A DNA stretch of 64,000 bases from Rhodophyticola sp. CCM32 (lineage in GTDB: Bacteria; Pseudomonadota; Alphaproteobacteria; Rhodobacterales; Rhodobacteraceae), in NCBI RefSeq assembly GCF_004751985.1, contig NZ_CP038492.1, forward strand, positions 434,001 through 498,000, given 5' to 3'. Positions 41,299 to 52,000 of the stretch are shown in pieces. The translations under genes were made by a program, and so were the position numbers. Numbering within the stretch: position 1 is the stretch's first letter; the number at the start of each line of letters is the position of its first letter. The notes below the pieces were generated by a model. That model was not told where the DNA came from and ran no database searches. It saw only the letters and a list, made by a program, of their open reading frames with translations.

Positions 41299-42383
41299 GA
41301 GGTCACCTCTGCGCGTTTCAGCCGGATCCGGTAATTCGACAGGACATCCAGCGCCAGCAGGAAGAACAACAACATCCCCTGAAACGCCTGAATGGCCGAG
41401 GCGGGCAGGCCCAGCATCAGTTGCGCAAGTTCGCCACCGATATAGGTCAGCGCCATCAGCAACCCGGCCAGCAGAATGCCCACCGGGTGCAACCGGCCCA
41501 GAAACGCGACGATGATTGCGGTGAACCCATAGCCGACATTGAAATCAATGCTGATCTGCCCGGCCGGGCCTGCGGCCTCGAACAGGCCCGCCATGCCCGC
41601 CAACGCGCCCGAGGCACCCAGACACACCACAATCAACCGGGTCGGGTTCACACCTGCAAACCGTGCGGCGCGCGGCGCCTGACCAGCCAGCTTGATCTGA
41701 TAGCCAAGCAGGTGACGGTTAAAAAGCACATAGGCAAAGATCACCGCGACAAAGGCCGCGACCACCCCCCAATGCATGCCGGTGCCGGCAATCAGTTCCG
41801 GGTTTTCGGTGCCCGGATGCTGGCTCAGATTGCGCGAGCCGGGAAAACCATGCCCGTCCGGGTTGCGCAGAAAACCGGTGGCCGCAGAGGCGAGAATGGC
41901 CTCGGCCACATAGACCAGCAAAAGCGACACCAGTATCTCATTGGTCCGAAACCGGGTGCGCAATATCGCCGGGATCATCGCCCAGGCCCAGCCCCCAAGC
42001 GCGCCCGCGATCACCATCCCCGGCAGGATCAGCAGGTTTTCCGACGGGTAAAGGGCCAGCCCGAACCCGGCCCCGCATATCGCGCCGATGATATATTGCC
42101 CCTCGGCGCCGATATTCCAGATGCCTGCCCGAAACCCAAGCGACAGGCCGATCGCGATCAGGATCAGCGGCCCGGCCTTCACCAGAATCTGCGGGCGCGA
42201 GAATGCGGCAAACCGGTCATCGAACAGCGGGTCCAGAAAGATGATCCGAATGGCCTCCACCGGGTCCTGGCCCAGAACGGCAAACATGATCCCGCCAGCG
42301 ATCATTGTCAGGATCACGGCGACAATCGGCGTCGCCACGATCCAGACGCGAGACGGGGTGGGGCGCTTTTCAAGCCGGATCAT
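41295..42383 (-). CDS. ABC transporter permease (BmpA-type nucleoside/purine importer)
   Basis: A 362-residue permease of the same BPD_transp_2 family: PTPSRVWIVATPIVAVILTM, AGPLILIAIGLSLGFRAGIW, NIGAEGQYIIGAICGAGFGL and GQAPRAARFAGVNPTRLIVV. The NIGAEGQ motif and the APRAARFAG coupling helix match the larger permease (YufP-like) of BMP transporters. It starts inside the end of the ATPase gene (42380-42383) and its own stop overlaps the next permease. Confidence 0.9.
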   Translation of the reverse strand: MIRLEKRPTPSRVWIVATPIVAVILTMIAGGIMFAVLGQDPVEAIRIIFLDPLFDDRFAAFSRPQILVKAGPLILIAIGLSLGFRAGIWNIGAEGQYIIGAICGAGFGLALYPSENLLILPGMVIAGALGGWAWAMIPAILRTRFRTNEILVSLLLVYVAEAILASAATGFLRNPDGHGFPGSRNLSQHPGTENPELIAGTGMHWGVVAAFVAVIFAYVLFNRHLLGYQIKLAGQAPRAARFAGVNPTRLIVVCLGASGALAGMAGLFEAAGPAGQISIDFNVGYGFTAIIVAFLGRLHPVGILLAGLLMALTYIGGELAQLMLGLPASAIQAFQGMLLFFLLALDVLSNYRIRLKRAEVTS

Positions 42384-43933
42384 GGGGTTGCCTCCGGCGT
42401 CACATGTTCCGGCAGGGCCTCTGGCGCGATATCATGCATGTCATGGGCCCCGCCCAGCATCAGCCCGATTTCCTCCATGCTCAACCCGCGCGCGGGCCGG
42501 GGGGCTGAAAGCCGCCCCTCGTTCAGCGCGCAGAACCGGTCGGAAATTTCCAGCAATTCATCGAGATCCTGACTGATGCAGATCACCGCCGCCCCGCCAT
42601 GGGCGAGGTTCAGAAGCGCCTGCCGGATATCGGCGGCAGCACTGGCATCCACCCCCCAGGTCGGCTGGTTCACAACCAGCACGCGCGGGGTCTGCAAAAT
42701 CTCCCGCCCGATGACGAATTTCTGCAAATTCCCGCCTGACAGCGCCCGGGCCGCCACATGGGTGCCCGGTGTGCGGACATCAAATTCCGCGATCACCGTT
42801 TCGGCGAATCCGGTGGCGCCGGGCCAGTTCAGAAACCCGTTCCGGTCCAGCCCTTGTCGCAGCCGCGCGGTCAGAACCGCGTTTTCGGTCAGGCTCATAT
42901 CCGGGGCCGCCGCATGGCCCAGCCGTTCCTCGGGCGCGCAAAGCAGGCCCAGAACGCGCCGTTCATTCGGGCCCAGATCGCCCACCGGCGCGCCTTCGAA
43001 CAGGATCGCCCCGGGTCGTGAGCGTGCCTCCCCCGACAGGGCGGCCAGCAATTCATCCTGCCCGTTGCCCGCCACCCCGCCGATGCCCAGAACCTCGCCT
43101 GCGCGCAATTCCAGCCCAATATGGCGCAAGGGGGTGCCGAACGGCGTGGCCGGGTCCAGCGAAAGCCCCGCCACTTCCAGCAGAACCGCACCCGGTTCCG
43201 TGGCTTCCCGTGCCGGTGCGGCCAGCGATTTGCCCACCATCAACTCGGCCATATGCGCGGCAGAGACCTCGCGCGGGGTGCATTCGGCCACCACCTTGCC
43301 AAGCCGCAACACCGTGGCTTCGTCACAGAGCGCACGGATTTCCTCAAGCTTGTGAGAGATATAGAGAATGGCCGTGCCCTCGGCGCTGAGCTTGCGCAGG
43401 GTGTGGAACAGAATCTCCACCTCCTGCGGGGTCAGAACGCTGGTCGGCTCATCCATGATCAGCAGTTTGGGGTCCTGCAACAGACAGCGGATGATCTCCA
43501 CCCGCTGACGTTCTCCCGCGCTCAGATCTCCCACCAGACGGTCCGGGTCCAGCGGCAGGCCATAGGTCTCGGACACCTCGCGGATCTGCGCCGCCAGATC
43601 GCGCGGGCGGGGCGGGTTTTCCATGCCAAGGGCAATGTTTTCGGCCACATTCAGCGCTTCAAACAGCGAGAAATGCTGAAACACCATGGCCACGCCTGCG
43701 GCGCGCGCGGCGCGTGGTTCCGCCGGGGTATAGGGCGCGCCCATCAGCGTCATCGCCCCGGCATCCGGGCGCACCAGCCCATAGATCATCTTGACCAATG
43801 TGGATTTTCCGGCACCGTTCTCGCCCAGCAGCGCATGCACCTCACCGGGCTGTATCTGAAAGGAAACGGCTGCGTTGGCCACCACGCCCGGATAGGCTTT
43901 GGTCAGCCCGTCAATGGTCAAAAGCGCGGTCAC
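42380..43933 (-). CDS. ABC transporter ATP-binding protein, two ABC domains
   Basis: A 517-residue protein with tandem ABC modules, as in sugar (RbsA-like) and nucleoside (YufO-like) importers. Module 1 has Walker A LLGENGAGKST, signature LSAGERQRVEI and Walker B LLIMDEPTS. Module 2 has a degenerate P-loop (GIGGVAGNGQDELLAALSGE), signature LSGGNLQKFVIGREI and a degenerate Walker B (VLVVNQPTWGVD), so the second site is probably weak, as usual for the family. Its start overlaps the xdhC stop and its end overlaps the permease start. Confidence 0.92.
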   Translation of the reverse strand: MTALLTIDGLTKAYPGVVANAAVSFQIQPGEVHALLGENGAGKSTLVKMIYGLVRPDAGAMTLMGAPYTPAEPRAARAAGVAMVFQHFSLFEALNVAENIALGMENPPRPRDLAAQIREVSETYGLPLDPDRLVGDLSAGERQRVEIIRCLLQDPKLLIMDEPTSVLTPQEVEILFHTLRKLSAEGTAILYISHKLEEIRALCDEATVLRLGKVVAECTPREVSAAHMAELMVGKSLAAPAREATEPGAVLLEVAGLSLDPATPFGTPLRHIGLELRAGEVLGIGGVAGNGQDELLAALSGEARSRPGAILFEGAPVGDLGPNERRVLGLLCAPEERLGHAAAPDMSLTENAVLTARLRQGLDRNGFLNWPGATGFAETVIAEFDVRTPGTHVAARALSGGNLQKFVIGREILQTPRVLVVNQPTWGVDASAAADIRQALLNLAHGGAAVICISQDLDELLEISDRFCALNEGRLSAPRPARGLSMEEIGLMLGGAHDMHDIAPEALPEHVTPEATP

Positions 43934-44871
43934 GCACGCATTCCTGTCCGCAGGGACTCTGTCGCTGAATCATTGAGCATCTGCCTTGAAAGTAGGTCTG
44001 CGGCCACCCCCACGGCAATGGTTTGTGGGTGTTTGCCAAGATGCGGGGCCCCGATCGGGCAGGTAATGCGCGAAATTTGGGCATCTTCGTGCCGCAGATC
44101 GCGCAATCGGGAGCGGAACCGCATCTTCTTGGTGGCAGAGCCGATCAACCCGCAGCTCTGGAAGGGCTGGCCAAGGACGGTATGGCAAAGGGCGAAATCC
44201 ATTTCGTGATCATAGGTCATGATCAGATGATGCGCCGCGGCTGGCGCATGTCGCATCGCCAGTTCGGGTTTCGCGGCGGGCAGCGCCGTCACCCTGTCGG
44301 GCAGCGGGTCCGGGAAGCGCCCGGGGGTGGTATCGACCCAGGTGATGGCAAAATCCGGGAGGGGGGCCATGATATCGACCACGGCGCGCCCCACATGGCC
44401 CGCGCCATATATCCAAAGCGATTGGCGCGGCTGGGCCAGGGGTTCGATGAACCAATCCGCGATATGAAGCGGCGCTTCGACGCCCCGGGCGATGGCACGG
44501 GTCACTGCGTCAGGCCGGCCAGAATGGGCCATGACCGGATGGGCATGGGGGAACTTTTCGGGCAGATGGTCGGGCATGAACCGCTCAAAGGACAGGGTCA
44601 CCGCGCCGCCGCAACATTGGCCCAGCGCCGGGCCAAGCGCGAAGGTTCTGGCGGAATGCGTGATCTCACGGTCGAGGTTTTTGCGCGCCATGGCGGCGGC
44701 ATCGAATTCCAGCCGACCCCCGCCGATAGTGCCCGATTGCCCGCCGGGCCAGACCAGCATCGCGGTCCCCACATCGCGCGGGGTGGAGCCCTTTACGGCG
44801 ACGATCACAACGCGGCACACGGCACCATGCGCCGCAACAGCGCGTTGCAAGCCTGTCAGGTCAAAGCTCAT
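43930..44871 (-). CDS. xdhC: Xanthine dehydrogenase accessory protein XdhC
   Basis: A 313-residue maturation factor that binds molybdenum cofactor and helps sulfurate it before insertion into XdhB. The N-terminal XdhC/CoxI domain reads VIVAVKGSTPRDVGTAMLVW, GGQSGTIGGGRLEFDAA and LGPALGQCCGGAVTLSFE, with conserved Cys in QCCGG. The C-terminal Rossmann part has LWIYGAGHVGRAVVDIMAPL and GLIGSATKKMRFRSRLRD. The ATG at 44871 ([16 protein letters not shown]) overlaps the end of xdhB, the usual coupling; the upstream frame is antisense noise. Confidence 0.93.
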   Translation of the reverse strand: MSFDLTGLQRAVAAHGAVCRVVIVAVKGSTPRDVGTAMLVWPGGQSGTIGGGRLEFDAAAMARKNLDREITHSARTFALGPALGQCCGGAVTLSFERFMPDHLPEKFPHAHPVMAHSGRPDAVTRAIARGVEAPLHIADWFIEPLAQPRQSLWIYGAGHVGRAVVDIMAPLPDFAITWVDTTPGRFPDPLPDRVTALPAAKPELAMRHAPAAAHHLIMTYDHEMDFALCHTVLGQPFQSCGLIGSATKKMRFRSRLRDLRHEDAQISRITCPIGAPHLGKHPQTIAVGVAADLLSRQMLNDSATESLRTGMRA

Positions 44872-47321
44872 GCCCGCGCCCTTCCGACGGCGCGCAACAC
44901 CTCTTCCGCCGTCGCGGGCGCCTGCAAATCGGGATAGCCGGGTCCGCAAGCCGCGCAGGCCTGCGACAGGGCCGCCAATACGGAAATTCCCAGCATCAGC
45001 GGCGGTTCCCCCACGGCTTTGGAGCGGTAAATCGTTTCTTCCCGGTTCGGTGCGTCCCAAAGCGCGACATTGAATATATCGGGCCGGTCCGAACAGGCCG
45101 GGATCTTGTAGGTGGAAGGCGCATGGGTTTTCAGCGCGCCCCTTGCATCCCAGACCAGCTCTTCCGTGGTCAGCCAGCCTGCGCCCTGCACAAACCCGCC
45201 CTCGATCTGGCCGATATCCAGCGCCGGGTTCAGGGACGCCCCCGCATCATGCAGGATATCGGTGCGCAAAATCCGGTTCTCTCCGGTCAGGGTGTCAATC
45301 ACCACCTCTGAACAGGCCACACCATAGGCGAAATAGAAAAACGGCCGCCCATGCCCGGCGATCCGGTCCCAGTCCAGCCCCGGTGTTTTGTAAAATCCGG
45401 TCGCGCTCAACGAAACGCGCGCCATATAAGTTTTTTCCACCGCCTGTTCGAATGGCATCGAGGCCGCGCCCGCGCGCACCATCCCGCCTTCAAACACCAC
45501 CGCTTCAGGCACGGCCTGCAATTCTGCGGCCACAACCCCGGCAATCCGGCCCTTGATCTCCTCACAGGCCACCTGCACCGCCATCCCGTTCAGATCGGTC
45601 CCCGATGACGCCGCCGTGGCCGAGGTGTTCGGCACCTTGCCCGTATCCGTGGCGGTGATCTTCACCTGATCCACAGGCACCCCGAACGCGGCTGCCGCCA
45701 CCTGCGCCACTTTCTGGAACAGGCCCTGACCCATCTCGGTCCCGCCATGGTTCAGGTGGATTGATCCATCCTGATACAGATGCACAAGCGCGCCCGCCTG
45801 ATTCAGATGGGTGAGCGTGAAGGAAATCCCGAATTTCACCGGCGTCAGGGCGATCCCCTTTTTCAACAGCGGTTCCCGTGCGTTCCAATCCGCCACCGCT
45901 GCCTGCCTTGCCGCATAATCACAGCGCTCGCTCAGGACATCGGTCATCTCATGAAGAATGAAATCCTCCACCTCCATCCCATAGGGCGTGGTATTCTCCC
46001 CCCTGCCGGACACTGGCGAATGGGCCCCGCCAAATTGGACCCCGCCAAATCGCCGCGCCCCGCCTGACCCGCTTTCAAGCTTCACCGATCCGCGCCCGGC
46101 GAGGTCATCGCTGTCCAGCCCCTTCCCCTTCTTTATCTCGAAAATACTTCCGCCGGAGGCCTCGGCCCCCTCCGCATCCGCCGCGCGGTAATAATTGACC
46201 CGCCGCACCTCCAGCGGGTCGCGGCCCAGGGTATGGGCGATATGGTCCATGACCCGTTCAATCCCCAGCATTCCCTGCGGTCCGCCAAAGCCGCGAAAGG
46301 CGGTGGCGCTCTGGGTGTTGGTCCGCAACCGGTGCGAGGTGATCCGGCAGGCAGGCAGCAGATAGGCATTATCCGCATGCAGCATCGCCCGGTCCGCCAC
46401 CGGCAGGCTCAAATCCATCGACCAGCCGCAGCGCGCATATTGGGTGAAATCGACGCCTGCGATCCGGCCCCGGTCATCAAACCCCACGCGGTAGGAGATT
46501 CGGAAATCATGCCGTTTGCCGGTGATCAGAAAATCATCATCCCGGTCATAGCGCATCTTGCAGGGCCGCCCGGTACGTGCGGCGGCCAGGGCGCAGGCAA
46601 TCGCCAGATGGTTGCCCTGGCTTTCCTTGCCGCCAAACCCGCCTCCCATGCGCCGCAGCTCGACCCGCACCCCGTGCTGGGGCAGGCCAAGCGCATGGGC
46701 GACCTTGTGCTGTATTTCGCTTGGATGCTGGGAGGAGGAATGGACAAGCATATCGCCCCCCTCCTGGGGCAGGGTCAGGGCGGCCTGTCCTTCAAGATAG
46801 AAATGTTCCTGCCCGCCAATCTCGATCTGGCCGTCCAGATGATGTGGGGCTGCGGGTATGGCGGCCTCCACATCGCCCTTGCTGTAAATCCGCGGACCAT
46901 CTTCAAAGATCGTGCCTGCGGCCAAAGCCTCCTCAATCGTCAGGACCGGCGGGGCCTCATCATAGGATATCTCTGCCAAAGCGGCGGCTTTTCGGGCGGC
47001 CAGATGGCTTTCTGCCAGCACCAGAAACAGGGGCTGACCCAGATAATGGACCTGCCCGTCGCTCAGCAAAGGCTCATCATGGGCTGAAGGGGAGCAATCG
47101 GGTATCTCCTCAAAATCCGCGCCCGACAGAACCGCAACCACACCCGGCGTGGCGCGCACCGCTGTCAAATCCATTGCGGTCACGGTTCCGGCGGCAATGG
47201 AACTGATCCCGAAGGCCAGATGCAGGCAGCCCGCAGGGGTCGGGATGTCATCCACATAGCGCGCGGCGCCGGTGACATGCAGGGCGGCGGCGTCATGGGG
47301 CAGGGGGCGGGCCACACTCAT
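44868..47321 (-). CDS. xdhB: Xanthine dehydrogenase molybdopterin-binding subunit XdhB, with an in-frame insert
   Basis: An 817-residue Moco subunit that oxidises hypoxanthine and xanthine to urate. Seen in order: [132 protein letters not shown] and [15 protein letters not shown] (the catalytic Glu lies in the GEPPL region). Between YYRAADAEG and ENTTPYG there are about 57 residues (about 384-441) with low-complexity [11 protein letters not shown] content that do not belong to the family. Removing them gives ~760 residues, the usual size. The insert carries repeat DNA (see 45999-46170). Confidence 0.92.
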   Translation of the reverse strand: MSVARPLPHDAAALHVTGAARYVDDIPTPAGCLHLAFGISSIAAGTVTAMDLTAVRATPGVVAVLSGADFEEIPDCSPSAHDEPLLSDGQVHYLGQPLFLVLAESHLAARKAAALAEISYDEAPPVLTIEEALAAGTIFEDGPRIYSKGDVEAAIPAAPHHLDGQIEIGGQEHFYLEGQAALTLPQEGGDMLVHSSSQHPSEIQHKVAHALGLPQHGVRVELRRMGGGFGGKESQGNHLAIACALAAARTGRPCKMRYDRDDDFLITGKRHDFRISYRVGFDDRGRIAGVDFTQYARCGWSMDLSLPVADRAMLHADNAYLLPACRITSHRLRTNTQSATAFRGFGGPQGMLGIERVMDHIAHTLGRDPLEVRRVNYYRAADAEGAEASGGSIFEIKKGKGLDSDDLAGRGSVKLESGSGGARRFGGVQFGGAHSPVSGRGENTTPYGMEVEDFILHEMTDVLSERCDYAARQAAVADWNAREPLLKKGIALTPVKFGISFTLTHLNQAGALVHLYQDGSIHLNHGGTEMGQGLFQKVAQVAAAAFGVPVDQVKITATDTGKVPNTSATAASSGTDLNGMAVQVACEEIKGRIAGVVAAELQAVPEAVVFEGGMVRAGAASMPFEQAVEKTYMARVSLSATGFYKTPGLDWDRIAGHGRPFFYFAYGVACSEVVIDTLTGENRILRTDILHDAGASLNPALDIGQIEGGFVQGAGWLTTEELVWDARGALKTHAPSTYKIPACSDRPDIFNVALWDAPNREETIYRSKAVGEPPLMLGISVLAALSQACAACGPGYPDLQAPATAEEVLRAVGRARA
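45999..46170 (-). repeat. Repeat-derived in-frame insert within xdhB
   Basis: The part 46119-46170 resembles the family A repeat: on the minus strand GGGGGCCGAGGCC, a GGCGGAAGTATTTTCGAGAT stretch, then AAAGAAGGGG. Compare GAAGTATTTTTGAGATAGAG in the copy at 59187-59241. The remaining part holds two tandem TTTGGCGGGG words. The whole tract is a multiple of three within error and contains no stop in the xdhB frame. Confidence 0.6.
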
Positions 47322-48724
47322 GGCGCGACCTCCAGCACATTCGCGGCCACGCCCTGATCCTCATGGAAATAGCGCAGCAACATGTTCTGCGCCGCCGCCA
47401 TACGATAGTGGGCGGAGGCACGCATATCACTCATCGGGTCATAATCGGCCTCGAACCCGGCCATCGCGGTCTGCACGCTGGCTTCTGTCCAGGGCTGTCC
47501 GATCAAACCGGCCTCTACGGTCGGGGCGCGTTTCGGGGTGCCCGCCATGCCGCCAAAGGCGATCCGCGCGGTCTGCACGATATTATCTTCTGCAAGAATA
47601 TAAAAGCAGCCGCAGACCGCCGAGATATCCTGATCAAACCGTTTGCTCAGCTTGTAGCAGCGCAGGCGGTCCGGCTGCACCGGCACCGATACGGCTTCCA
47701 CAAACTCGCCGGGCTTCCGATCCTGCTTGCCATAGGCGATGAAGAAATCCTCCAACGGGATGTCTCGGCGTTTCTCCCCCTGTCTGAGGTGCAGGGTTGC
47801 CCCAAGCGCGATCAGGGCTGGCGGGCTGTCCCCGATGGGGGAGCCATTGGCGATATTTCCGCCCACCGTCGCCGCATTGCGCACCTGAACCGAGCCGTAG
47901 CGGCGGATCATCTCGGCAAAGCCCGGATGCCGGTCGGCAATCGCCTCGCCCAGTGCTGTCAGGCTGGTCATGGCGCCGATGTGAATTGTGTTTGCGTCAG
48001 ACGTGACCCCGCGCAGGTCCGCGCATTGGTTCAGAAAGGCCACCGGGTGCAGATCGCGCAACTGTTTGGTCACCCAGAGACCCACATCGGTTGCGCCGGC
48101 AATCAGCGTGGCTTCCGGGTTGTTTACATACCACCCGGCCAGTTCATCGGCAGAGCGGGGCATGAAAGGCGTCTGATCCTGCGCCACGGGTGCAGGATCA
48201 CCCGGCGCGCCGTCCAGCGCCCAAAGATCCAACGCCTCCGCATCCTCCATCATCCAACCCGGCACGGGCGCCTCTGCTGCGGCGTCTGCCGCGCGCACAA
48301 TCGGCGCATACCCTGTGCAGCGGCACAGGTTTCCGGCCAGGTGATCATCGAAATCCTGCCGTCCGTTCAGATGCGCCACCGCCATCGAGACAACAAAACC
48401 CGGTGTGCAGAACCCGCATTGGGAGCCGTGATGCGCCACCATCGCGGTCTGAACCGGGTGCAACTGCCCCTCGGGCCCTGCGATCCCTTCCACGGTGCGC
48501 ACGGCGCAGCCTTCCAGTTGCGGCAGAAACAGAATGCAGGCGTTCAGCGCCTTTGCGCCCTCACCATCCTGCACCATCACCGTGCAGGCGCCGCAATCCC
48601 CTTCGTTGCATCCCTCTTTGGTTCCGGTCAGTCCGCGATATTCCCGCAGCCAATCCAGCAAGGTTGTGGTCGCGGAGGCGTCAACCTCCACCGGGTCTCC
48701 ATTCAAAAGAAACCGAATGCCCAT
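47318..48724 (-). CDS. xdhA: Xanthine dehydrogenase FAD/Fe-S subunit XdhA
   Basis: A 468-residue subunit carrying the electron-transfer cofactors. The plant-type 2Fe-2S domain has [14 protein letters not shown] and NACILF. The second 2Fe-2S domain has [12 protein letters not shown] and [10 protein letters not shown]. The FAD domain (about 190-360) has [40 protein letters not shown] and [11 protein letters not shown], with a C-terminal CO-dehydrogenase-flavoprotein-like domain. It is the first gene of the operon. Its stop overlaps the xdhB start. The 300 bp upstream, shared with divergent dnaE, must hold the operon promoter. Confidence 0.95.
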   Translation of the reverse strand: MGIRFLLNGDPVEVDASATTTLLDWLREYRGLTGTKEGCNEGDCGACTVMVQDGEGAKALNACILFLPQLEGCAVRTVEGIAGPEGQLHPVQTAMVAHHGSQCGFCTPGFVVSMAVAHLNGRQDFDDHLAGNLCRCTGYAPIVRAADAAAEAPVPGWMMEDAEALDLWALDGAPGDPAPVAQDQTPFMPRSADELAGWYVNNPEATLIAGATDVGLWVTKQLRDLHPVAFLNQCADLRGVTSDANTIHIGAMTSLTALGEAIADRHPGFAEMIRRYGSVQVRNAATVGGNIANGSPIGDSPPALIALGATLHLRQGEKRRDIPLEDFFIAYGKQDRKPGEFVEAVSVPVQPDRLRCYKLSKRFDQDISAVCGCFYILAEDNIVQTARIAFGGMAGTPKRAPTVEAGLIGQPWTEASVQTAMAGFEADYDPMSDMRASAHYRMAAAQNMLLRYFHEDQGVAANVLEVAP

Positions 48725-48874
48725 GCCATATGCCTGCCGCGTTACCTTTTATACGGGTGGTCTCCGTCCTTCGATGCGGCGTAGAAGGCGGCCCGTTTCC
48801 CTGTTGACCATTGGGTAGAAAAGCCGGGAACACAGCATATTGCAAGCTTTCAGATATTCGTCGCTGCACAGAGG

Positions 48875-48940
48875 GCGGGCAAATGCCCGCGCTTTGGGCA
48901 TTTGGGCCGGATGCGTCGCCGTCCTGCCCGCCATGCGGGC
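48875..48940. other. Paired hairpins in the xdhA-dnaE intergenic region
   Basis: The 302-bp gap between xdhA and dnaE shows two short perfect hairpins with the same stem word: GCGGGC/GCCCGC at 48875-48890 (AAAT loop) and GCCCGC/GCGGGC at 48926-48940 (CAT loop). Because the arms are identical words, alternative pairing between the two is possible. No known riboswitch was recognised, and open frames here have poor codon use. Confidence 0.35.
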
Positions 48941-49026
48941 CTGCCCTTTCCACTCAGGTCTCTGCGCATGGTGGCAGGAAAAACATCAGATGGTGTCTTC
49001 CCCTCATCAAAGCCCCCAAATAGGCT

Positions 49027-52000
49027 ATGGGTATGAGCAGCTCTCCCCGATTCATCCATCTTCGTCTCCATACCGAATATTCGCTGCTGGAAGGCGCGAT
49101 GCGGGTCAAGAAACTGCCGGGCATGGTGGCCGATGCAGGCATGCCCGCCGTGGCGGTGACCGACAGCAACAATATGTTCTGTGCGCTGGAGTTTTCAGAA
49201 ATCGCTGCCAAGGCGGGTGTGCAGCCGATCATCGGCTGCCAGATTGATCTGGAATATGAAACCGCCGCACCGGGTGACAGGGCCCGCCCGCCCGCTGCCA
49301 TCGTGCTGCTGGCCCAGAATGCCACGGGCTATGCCAATCTGATGAAGCTCAACTCTGCGCTCTACCTGCGCGGTGATGGTGCGCTGCCCCATGTCACAAT
49401 GGCGGATCTGGCACAGCATGGCGCCGGTCTGATCTGTCTGACCGGTGGCCCCGACGGGCCCCTTGGCTGTCTTTTGCAGGACGGTTTGACAACCCGCGCC
49501 GCCGCCGTTCTGGCCAGCCTCAAAGACATCTATGCCGACCGTCTGTATATCGAATTGCAACGCCATCCGCGCGATGATGCCAGCCCGCCTGAGGCCGAAC
49601 GCCTGACCGAGGCATGGTGCGTCGAAACCGCCTATGCGCAGGGGATACCCCTGGTGGCCACAAATGATACCTATTTCCCGAAACCCGATATGTACGAGGC
49701 CCATGATGCGCTGATCTGCATCGCCCAGGGTGCCTATGTGGACCAGCAGGAACCGCGCCGCCGCCTGACCCCGCAGCATTATTTCAAAACCCCTGACGAG
49801 ATGGCGGTTCTGTTTGCGGACCTCCCGGAGGCCCTTGAAAACACGGTGGAAATTGCCCGGCGCTGTGCCTTTCGCGCCCGCACACATGACCCTATTCTGC
49901 CGAAATTCGCCGAAAATGAGGTTGAGGAACTGCGCCGTCAGTCCCGTGAGGGGCTGGAAAAGCGGCTGAGCATCATCGCGCCCGCCACCTCGGTTGACGA
50001 GTATGAAAAGCGCCTTGAGTTTGAGCTTGATATCATCGAGGGCATGGGTTTCCCCGGGTATTTCCTGATCGTGGCCGATTTCATCAAATGGGCGAAGGAA
50101 AATGCCATTCCCGTCGGTCCCGGCCGTGGGTCCGGCGCGGGCAGTCTTGTCGCCTATGCGCTGACCATCACCGATCTTGACCCGCTGCGCTATTCGCTTC
50201 TGTTTGAACGTTTCCTGAACCCGGAACGGGTGTCGATGCCCGATTTCGACATTGATTTCTGCATGGACCGGCGGGAAGAGGTGATCCGCTACGTGCAGGA
50301 GAAATATGGCCGCGACAAGGTGGGCCAGATCATCACCTTCGGCGCGCTTTTGTCCAAGGCGGCGGTGCGTGATGTGGGCCGGGTTCTGCAGATGCCCTTC
50401 ATGCAGGTCGACCGACTGTCAAAAATGATCCCGGTTGAGGGGGTCAAACCGGTTTCCATCGAAAAGGCGCTGGCCGATGAACCCCGCCTGCGGGAAATGG
50501 CGAAGGAGGAAGAGGTTGTTGAGCGTCTTCTGACCTATGGCCAACAGGTTGAAGGGCTTTTGCGCAACGCCTCCACCCATGCGGCCGGTGTTGTGATCGG
50601 TGACCGTCCGCTGGACGAGCTGGTGCCGCTTTATCAGGACCCGCGTTCAGACATGCCCGCGACCCAGTTCAACATGAAATGGGTCGAACCGGCGGGTCTG
50701 GTGAAATTCGATTTTCTGGGTCTGAAAACCCTGACCGTGGTGCAGAATGCCGTTGATCTTCTACAGGAACGGGGGGTTCAGATTGATCCGGGCCTGATCC
50801 CTCTGGATGATGAAAAGACCTATAAGCTTTACGCTTCTGCCAAAACCGTCGCTGTGTTTCAGGTGGAAAGCTCGGGCATGATGGACGCGCTGCGGCGCAT
50901 GAAACCGGACTGTATCGAGGATATCATCGCCCTTGTGGCGCTGTACCGCCCCGGCCCGATGGAAAACATCCCGAAATTCTGTGAGGTGAAAAACAACCTT
51001 TCGGACCGGGAGCTTCTGCACCCCACCATCGACCATATTCTGGACGAGACCCAGGGCATTATCGTCTATCAGGAACAGGTGATGCAGATTGCGCAAGAGA
51101 TGGCGGGCTACAGCCTTGGCGGCGCCGACCTGCTGCGCCGGGCCATGGGCAAGAAAATTCAGGAGGCGATGGATGCCGAACGCCCGAAATTCCTGAAAGG
51201 CGCGGCAGAAAACGGGGTGGACGAGAAGACAGCGATCGAAGTCTGGAACCTTCTCGACAAATTCGCAAATTACGGATTCAACAAATCCCACGCCGCCGCC
51301 TATGCGGTGGTCAGCTATCAGACCGCCTGGCTGAAGGCCAACCATCCGGTTGAATTCATGGCGGCCGTGATGAATTGCGATATTCATCTGACAGATAAAC
51401 TCAGCGTTTATAAACAAGAGATTGACCGGCTTGACATCGAAACGGTCCCGCCTTGTGTCAACCGGTCTGCGGCTAGTTTCACGGTGAAAGAGGGTCAGGT
51501 TGTCTATGCCCTTGGTGGTCTGAAGAACGTCGGCGTTGAGGCCATGAAACTTATAGAAGACTCCCGTGCTGAGACAGCTTTCGCCACCCTGTTCGACCTT
51601 GCCCGCCGGGTTGACCTGAAACGGATCGGCAAGCGCAGCCTGGAAATGCTGGCCCGCGCCGGGGCTTTCGATGATCTTGACCGCAATCGCGCCCGGGTTT
51701 TCGACAGCCTTGATGCGCTGACCGCCTATTCCGCCGTGATCCATGACCAACGTGCCTCTGATCAGGTGTCGCTGTTCGGGGAGGCGGGGGAGGATCTGCC
51801 CGAACCGCGCTTGCCCGACCGCGATGACTGGCTGCCCAATGAACGCTTGGCCAATGAACATATGGCCATCGGTTTCTATTTCTCCGGCCATCCGCTTGAC
51901 GATTATATGCCCAGCCTCAAACGTAAGGGCTGCCTGACGCTGGCAGAGGTTGAAGACCGGGTTCAGGGCGGCGCTTTTGTGGCCAGAATGGCCGGGGCTG

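Noticed and set aside
48749..48934. 61-residue minus-strand frame upstream of xdhA
   Set aside because: Rare codons (CTA, AGA, GGA, CCA) unlike neighbouring genes, no family resemblance, and it covers the hairpin region.
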